A stretch of DNA of 64,000 bases, from assembly GCA_037102815.1 (NCBI GenBank), contig BTPP01000002.1, positions 248,001 through 312,000 of the forward strand. Direction: 5' to 3'. The translations under genes were made by a program, and so were the position numbers. The number at the start of each line of letters is the position of its first letter. The first letter of the stretch is position 1. Under the pieces are notes generated by a model. That model was not told where the DNA came from. It saw nothing but the letters and a program-made list of their open reading frames with translations, and did not search any database. Below are positions 62,956 to 64,000 of the stretch, piece by piece. The stretch comes from Neurospora intermedia (lineage: Eukaryota; Ascomycota; Sordariomycetes; Sordariales; Sordariaceae).

Positions 62956-63638
62956 ATGGCGTCCCCCGACCCCGAAAAGGCGGGCTCACCCGGACAGGGC
63001 TTGGGTGGAATGGACCACTCGCACCAATACACCGAAAACAACGGGATGAATACCATCATTGACGAAAATGGCCACGAACAAGCACCGCACCATGGCATGT
63101 CAATTGGACAGTATGTCAAGACGCGATTCACGACACTCAAGCCGGCGATGCGACCGGCGCCCAACCCGATCCGGTTATTGAGCATGATTACGGGGCGGCA
63201 ATGGGCTTTCTTTGGGGTTGCTTTCTTTGCTTGGGTGAGTTTTTGTTGTTATCATTTTCATCACCGCTTTGTCCATCATCATCACCATCTTTTTACATAC
63301 CCCACATTGATTTCAGCCCCCATCCATTTCATGCCAACACTTCCATTTCCATGTTATTAACTTACAACCCTCATCCACACTTACTATATCAAATTACCAC
63401 TTACACCAAACCTTGCTCAATGCAGACATGGGACGCCTTTGACTTCTTCACCGTCTCCCTCACCGTCGAAGAGCTCGCCAAGGACTTTGGCAAGACCAAC
63501 ACGGACATTACCTGGGGCATCACGCTGGTGCTCATGCTGCGCTCCATTGGCGCCATTTCATTTGGTATTGCGGCCGATCGGTACGGAAGAAAGTGGCCAT
63601 TTGTGGTTAACAATTTGCTTTTTATTGTTTTGGAGCTG
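62956..63638 (+). CDS. jen1: JEN1-type carboxylate transporter (MFS), 5' part
   Basis: Exons 62,956-63,234 and 63,426-63,638 are visible, 164 residues in all; the gene continues beyond the window. The first intron (191 bases) begins GTGAGT and ends CAATGCAG, joining FFAW to TWDAFDFF in frame. The second begins GTAAGT at 63,639 and has no convincing acceptor before 64,000. The N terminus (1-75) is cytosolic and polar. The first membrane segment spans the splice point and is followed by FFTVSLTVEELAKDFGKTN, typical of JEN lactate/pyruvate permeases. The next reads ITWGITLVLMLRSIGAISFG, then the MFS loop ADRYGRKWPF. JEN1-type proteins import monocarboxylates or dicarboxylates with protons at the plasma membrane and are usually repressed by glucose. 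Which acid is carried cannot be told from this part. Confidence 0.9.
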
Positions 63639-64000
63639 GTAAGTTTTCTCCTCTTTTTTTTTTATTTTCTTTATTACTTCTTAGGTATCGATCTTTTTTA
63701 CACATTGCCCCCCTTTGGTGGAACCGAATTGTCATGATGACGATGACGATGAGGGGTCTGATATGCGAAGGGTCCAAACAAACGGAAGAAGCGGAAGTGA
63801 TGTCATGGCGCCATGACATGAGGTGTTGTTCCTGGATGATCCCCCGCAATTCCGTCTCGGGAGCAACCGAATGTCATGACTTGGCTTCACTTGGCAATCA
63901 ATGCAATGCCTGTGGCGTGTCTGGTTGGGGAACTAGGGAACGACGCAGCCAAGACTGCGCCCAGAAAACCCCCTCCCCCATGGACATCGCTTGGCTTCGT
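63639..64000 (+). other. second intron of the transporter gene, running off the window
   Basis: Starts GTAAGTTTTC. An early AG at 63,684-63,685 follows a T-rich stretch, but splicing there does not lead into transporter-like sequence. I therefore read the rest of the window as intron, at least 362 bases, longer than is typical for fungi. Confidence 0.5.

Noticed and set aside
63684-63737. AG at 63,684-63,685 as acceptor for the transporter's second intron
   Set aside because: The sequence after it does not resemble the expected third membrane segment and soon meets a stop.
1-64000. CRISPR arrays, bacterial-type operons, rRNA or 5S genes
   Set aside because: The repeats are tandem without unique spacers, the genes have spliceosomal introns, and I found no rRNA-like sequence.

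Overview
The window looks like euchromatin from a filamentous ascomycete of the Sordariales, most likely Neurospora or a near relative. The genes have short introns with fungal donor and branch sites (GTRNGT, CTAAC or CTGAC). CT-rich leaders, TAGG/CCTA microsatellites and a TRPY vacuolar channel also fit. About 37 kb in the middle carries the signature of repeat-induced point mutation (RIP): almost every CpA and TpG has become TpA, and nearly all frames are closed.

Layout. Positions 1-12,056 are gene-rich: the edge of a possible leftward gene, a small membrane protein, an XAP5/FAM50 protein, a METTL16-type RNA methyltransferase divergent from it, an unrecognised nuclear-type protein with a Cys/His cluster, and a YVC1-type vacuolar TRP channel. 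Positions 12,057-15,283 are sparse and hold a 145-bp MITE-like element and the truncated remnant of a sugar transporter. Positions 15,292-52,390 form a repeat island: two RIP-mutated Mutator-like DNA transposons (MULEs) separated by 2.3 kb of ordinary gene-free DNA, then a 28-kb AT-rich block. From 52,391 on, normal sequence returns with a Zn2Cys6 transcription factor, split by a 1.3-kb intron, and the 5' part of a JEN1-type carboxylate transporter that runs off the right edge.

The most interesting part is the 28-kb block (24,151-52,390). Its two borders carry matching, ungapped, inverted sequence blocks. Its left 3 kb reads, through RIP damage, like a DUF6589 protein, a fungal family of unknown function. 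The rest holds several more coding-like tracts, all on the + strand, and several tandem-repeat arrays. A chromodomain-bearing Ty3/Gypsy fossil (7.8 kb, 238-bp LTRs, 5-bp target duplication) sits inside it. Without that insert the host would be about 20.5 kb. I suggest it is one large mobile element with a DUF6589 protein as candidate transposase. This is inference; a search for a second copy or an empty site would decide it.

The genes do not form one pathway. They cover RNA processing (XAP5, METTL16), vacuolar calcium release (YVC1), transcriptional control and carboxylate uptake.
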